Source of the DNA: Amazonocrinis nigriterrae CENA67
GTDB lineage: Bacteria; Cyanobacteriota; Cyanobacteriia; Cyanobacteriales; Nostocaceae
Length of the DNA: 64,000 bases
Direction: 5' to 3'
Assembly (NCBI RefSeq): GCF_016056305.1
Contig: NZ_JAECZC010000002.1
Span: 1-64,000 of the forward strand
In this document: one piece after another, positions 61,256-64,000 of the stretch
Layout: each line of letters begins with the position of its first letter
How positions within the stretch are numbered: the stretch's first letter is position 1
Notes under the pieces: model-generated
Databases searched by the model: none
The model's input: only the letters and a program-made list of their open reading frames with translations
Told to the model about the DNA's origin: nothing
Program-made: the position numbers and the translations under genes

Positions 61256-64000
61256 TCATCCGTTAGCCGTTGCAGCCTTGGTCAACAGTTCGGCTAAGAC
61301 TTGGACATGAGGCTTAGTCATCATCGTAATATGATCGCCTGGAACGAAATGAATATCCACCGGTTGGGCAGAAACTTTGTCCCAACCCCACGCTGAATCC
61401 TCTGCCATCTCGGAAGTTATCTGACCAAAAGCCTCGTCAGTAATCATCTCGCTGGAACGAAACAGAGTAATTCGATTTGGATAGACCTCGTGTGACACAT
61501 AATCAACTTGACGATTAGCTTTAAAAACTTGTACCCAATTGCGAAATTGCCTGATGTCTGTTCCCAGTGGTAAGACGTTAGCTATTTCAAACTGTTTTAG
61601 CAGATACTTGAATTGCTCATCTGGATCAAGAAACTGGAGATCAGCGTAAAACACTTTCAGATTCTTTTTGAATAAAAGTTCTGCCACTTTTGCAAACTGA
61701 GTCAACCATTGAGCATCATCCCAATCGTCAGTTATCGGTTTATTGTAATTAATAATTGGTGCTGTGGTATCGAAAATGGCTAGTAAAGCTACTTCATGTC
61801 CTTGCTTTTGCAACTGAATTGCCATTTCAAAGGCTACCTTACCGCCAAATGAATGACCTCCCAATAAATAGGGGCCTTGCGGTTGAACAGTCTGTATTTC
61901 TTTGATGTAGTGCAGTGCTATGTCCTCGACTCTGGTGTAAAACTTTCCGCCATCAAGACCTGGTGCTTGTAAACCGTAAAATGGTTGGTCTGGGTCAAGA
62001 TGACGTGCTAAATCATATAAGTAAATTACATTTCCACCAGCTCCAGGTACACAGAAGAAAGGCAGCTTTGAACCGCTTGGTTGAATCTTTACCAAAGACG
62101 ACCAGACAGAGGAATCTAAATCTTGTCGGAGAATAGCTGCTAATTGTTCAATCGTTGGCGCTTGGAAGAGAGTTGCTAGAGGAAGATTTTTCCCCAACTG
62201 CTGCTGAATCTTAGCCATCAAGCGAACGGCCAAAAGGGAATGACCACCAACCTCAAAAAAGTTATCTTGTAATCCGATCCAGTCAAGTTCTAAAACTTCT
62301 GACCAGATTTGTGTTAATTGCAGTTCTATTGTGTCACGAGGTGGAACAAAGCTAGCCGAGCGATTAACTTGCAAATCTGGTGCTGGTAAGGCGCGGCGGT
62401 CTACTTTGCCATTGGGTGTCAAAGGCAGAGACTCCAGCATTACTATTGCTGAAGGTACCATGTACTCTGGCAGCTTTGTTGTCACGAATTGACGTAACTC
62501 GCTAATTGTTGTTGGACAATCATGTTGTGGCACAATATAGGCAACTAAGCGTTGCTCCCCTAGAGTATCTATTCTAGCTATGACGACAACTGAGTGAACT
62601 GATGGGTGTTGACTCAGTACTGCCTCAATCTCTCCCAACTCAATGCGGAAACCTCGAATTTTGACCTGAAAATCTTTTCGTCCTAAAAATTCAATGCTAC
62701 CATCTGGTCTGATACGACCGAGGTCTCCTGTGCGATAAATTCGCCTCGAAGCGCATTCTGGATCGGGGAGAAATACAGCTTGTGTCAAGTTGGGTTTTTG
62801 CCAATAACCCAGCGCGATGTAAGGACTTCTAATAGCAATTTCTCCGTAGATATCAGTCTTTTGGCCAGCTTCATTGAGCAATAAAATTTCTGTTTCTTCA
62901 ACTGGATAACCAACTGGAACAGTATTACGAGTAATTTCTGTTTGCTGATTAATGAAATATTGCAAGGTGACGGTAGATTCTGTCGGCCCTAAACCGTTGA
63001 TAAAAATACATTCGTCGGAGAAATATTGTTTATATAAATCAACATCAGTTTTGACAACTTCCTCTCCTCCTAAGACAACTAAACGAATGTTATTTAGCTG
63101 CTCATTTTCAGTCAAAGTACTAATAAAGTGTCGATATAAAGTTGGTGTTGAGTGATAGATTGTAATTTTTTGCTGTTGCAAACACTGTGATAAATAAGTT
63201 AAACCCTCATCCTTGATATCGATTGGATATAAAGTTGCACCATTTAAGATGGCAGCAAAGATATCCATGATCGCAGCATCAAAGCTGTAAGATGATAGCA
63301 GCGTAAATCCGTCCTGCTCATTAATGTGAAGATTATTAGTGTAGTTTCTGATGAAATGTAGAACATTGCGATGGTTTTGAATAACCCCCTTCGGCTGTCC
63401 TGTAGAACCTGATGTATAGAGAATGTAGGCAATATTATCTGGTGAAATTTCTAGATTTTCTTCATTATAATCGCCAGAAAAGCTGATATCATCTATATTA
63501 ATCAGTGGGATAATACCTTTAATTAATTCTTGGGCACGGGCTAAGTTCTTGTTGTTAGTAATCACAACACTAGCCAGTGAATCCTCTAGAATGTAAACAA
63601 CCCTATCGCTGGGGTAATTTGGATCTAAGGGAACATAGGTTTTACCAACCTTTAAAACTCCCAAAATTGCAGCAACCATTGGGGCATCATGTTCAAACAA
63701 TAGAGCGATTTTATCTGCTTGGAATGTGCATTGTTTCTGGATTGCCTGTGCTACTTGATTGGCATGACAGTTTAAATCACTATAAGTCCAATGATAATTC
63801 TTTGTATGGACAGCGATTTTATGGGGATATTTCCTAACTTGCTCTTGAAATCTAGCTGGGATTGATTGTTCAATATCTTGTTTGCGAAATTCAATTAAGG
63901 GGTTGGATGGACAGACAACATTACCACGGCTTTTTAAATAGTAACGTTCCGTTTCTGTTAAAAGGGGTAAGGTAGAAATTTGCTGTTCTGGGTTAGCGAC
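61256..64000 (-). CDS. Non-ribosomal peptide synthetase, terminal A-PCP-TE module (5' end outside the window)
   Basis: The frame is open to the right edge, so this is the last 914 residues of a larger protein. An adenylation domain (about 20-500) has A3 YTSGSTGQPKG (near 198), A5 NGLGPTESTVT, A7 YRTGDLGRIRPDG, A8 RGFRIELGEIE and A10 LTPNGKVDRR. The carrier domain has the phosphopantetheine Ser in FFEVGGHSLLAV (near 585). A type I thioesterase (about 630-910) has the nucleophile in GGHSFGG (near 715) and a His in PGDHITMM. The thioesterase marks the final release module of an assembly line. The first residues here (VANPEQQISTLPLLTETERY) are the linker after a condensation domain, which should lie just outside. 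The amino acid loaded cannot be read reliably. Confidence 0.95.
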   Translation of the reverse strand, partial: VANPEQQISTLPLLTETERYYLKSRGNVVCPSNPLIEFRKQDIEQSIPARFQEQVRKYPHKIAVHTKNYHWTYSDLNCHANQVAQAIQKQCTFQADKIALLFEHDAPMVAAILGVLKVGKTYVPLDPNYPSDRVVYILEDSLASVVITNNKNLARAQELIKGIIPLINIDDISFSGDYNEENLEISPDNIAYILYTSGSTGQPKGVIQNHRNVLHFIRNYTNNLHINEQDGFTLLSSYSFDAAIMDIFAAILNGATLYPIDIKDEGLTYLSQCLQQQKITIYHSTPTLYRHFISTLTENEQLNNIRLVVLGGEEVVKTDVDLYKQYFSDECIFINGLGPTESTVTLQYFINQQTEITRNTVPVGYPVEETEILLLNEAGQKTDIYGEIAIRSPYIALGYWQKPNLTQAVFLPDPECASRRIYRTGDLGRIRPDGSIEFLGRKDFQVKIRGFRIELGEIEAVLSQHPSVHSVVVIARIDTLGEQRLVAYIVPQHDCPTTISELRQFVTTKLPEYMVPSAIVMLESLPLTPNGKVDRRALPAPDLQVNRSASFVPPRDTIELQLTQIWSEVLELDWIGLQDNFFEVGGHSLLAVRLMAKIQQQLGKNLPLATLFQAPTIEQLAAILRQDLDSSVWSSLVKIQPSGSKLPFFCVPGAGGNVIYLYDLARHLDPDQPFYGLQAPGLDGGKFYTRVEDIALHYIKEIQTVQPQGPYLLGGHSFGGKVAFEMAIQLQKQGHEVALLAIFDTTAPIINYNKPITDDWDDAQWLTQFAKVAELLFKKNLKVFYADLQFLDPDEQFKYLLKQFEIANVLPLGTDIRQFRNWVQVFKANRQVDYVSHEVYPNRITLFRSSEMITDEAFGQITSEMAEDSAWGWDKVSAQPVDIHFVPGDHITMMTKPHVQVLAELLTKAATANG

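Overview
The window comes from a filamentous, Nostocales-type cyanobacterium. The evidence is the very frequent HIP1 octamer GCGATCGC, the short tandemly repeated repeats (7-mers such as GGGAATT, TGCTGAG, GTAATTC) between genes, and cyanobacterial families such as CHAT/TPR proteins, Uma2 nucleases, TpsB porins and NACHT-HEAT STAND proteins. No rRNA, tRNA, CRISPR array or intact transposase was found.

Layout. 0-10.5 kb: a NACHT-HEAT STAND protein, a GNAT acetyltransferase, an unrecognised 311-aa protein, a double-ATPase peptide ABC protein, an M15 peptidase with peptidoglycan-binding repeats, and a CorA-type transporter. 10.6-15.0 kb: a two-partner-secretion TpsB porin with a TPR/CHAT protein whose catalytic His and Cys positions are both replaced. 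15.2-54.7 kb: a large contractile injection system (CIS) locus of the phage-tail-like eCIS/thylakoid-anchored type. The minus-strand arm carries gp25, baseplate J, tail protein I, a DUF4159 protein and two single-pass membrane proteins (one with WD40 repeats), then PAAR, the VgrG-like spike, a Cis7-like tube/adaptor, gp19-like proteins and small accessory proteins. The plus-strand arm carries a DUF4255 cap, the sheath, three gp19 tube-fold proteins and a small tail-assembly-like protein. Between the arms lie a pseudokinase fused to a phosphate-binding-protein-like domain, a HigBA toxin-antitoxin pair, a DUF4157 cargo candidate, a second DUF4255 protein, a histidine kinase/response regulator pair and two Uma2 proteins.

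A complete seven-gene urease operon (ureA-ureB-ureG-ureD-ureE-ureF-ureC, 25.9-31.5 kb) sits inside the CIS minus-strand arm, between the gp25 and PAAR genes. Its UreB carries an N-terminal beta/gamma-crystallin domain with two intact calcium-site motifs, the most distinctive domain fusion in the window. 54.9-64 kb: a selenium-binding protein/methanethiol oxidase, a DUF6875-like protein, a LemA plus M48-TerB metalloprotease pair, and the last module (A-PCP-TE) of a non-ribosomal peptide synthetase that runs off the right edge.

How the genes could work together: sheath, tube, baseplate and spike form a contractile nanomachine. The two membrane proteins are candidates for tying it to a membrane, the DUF4157 protein is the best cargo candidate, and the pseudokinase and two-component pair are candidate sensors. 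These roles are inferred from gene content and position. No AAA+ ATPase, tape-measure or tail-fibre gene of the system was recognised here, so those parts are either elsewhere or too divergent to see.
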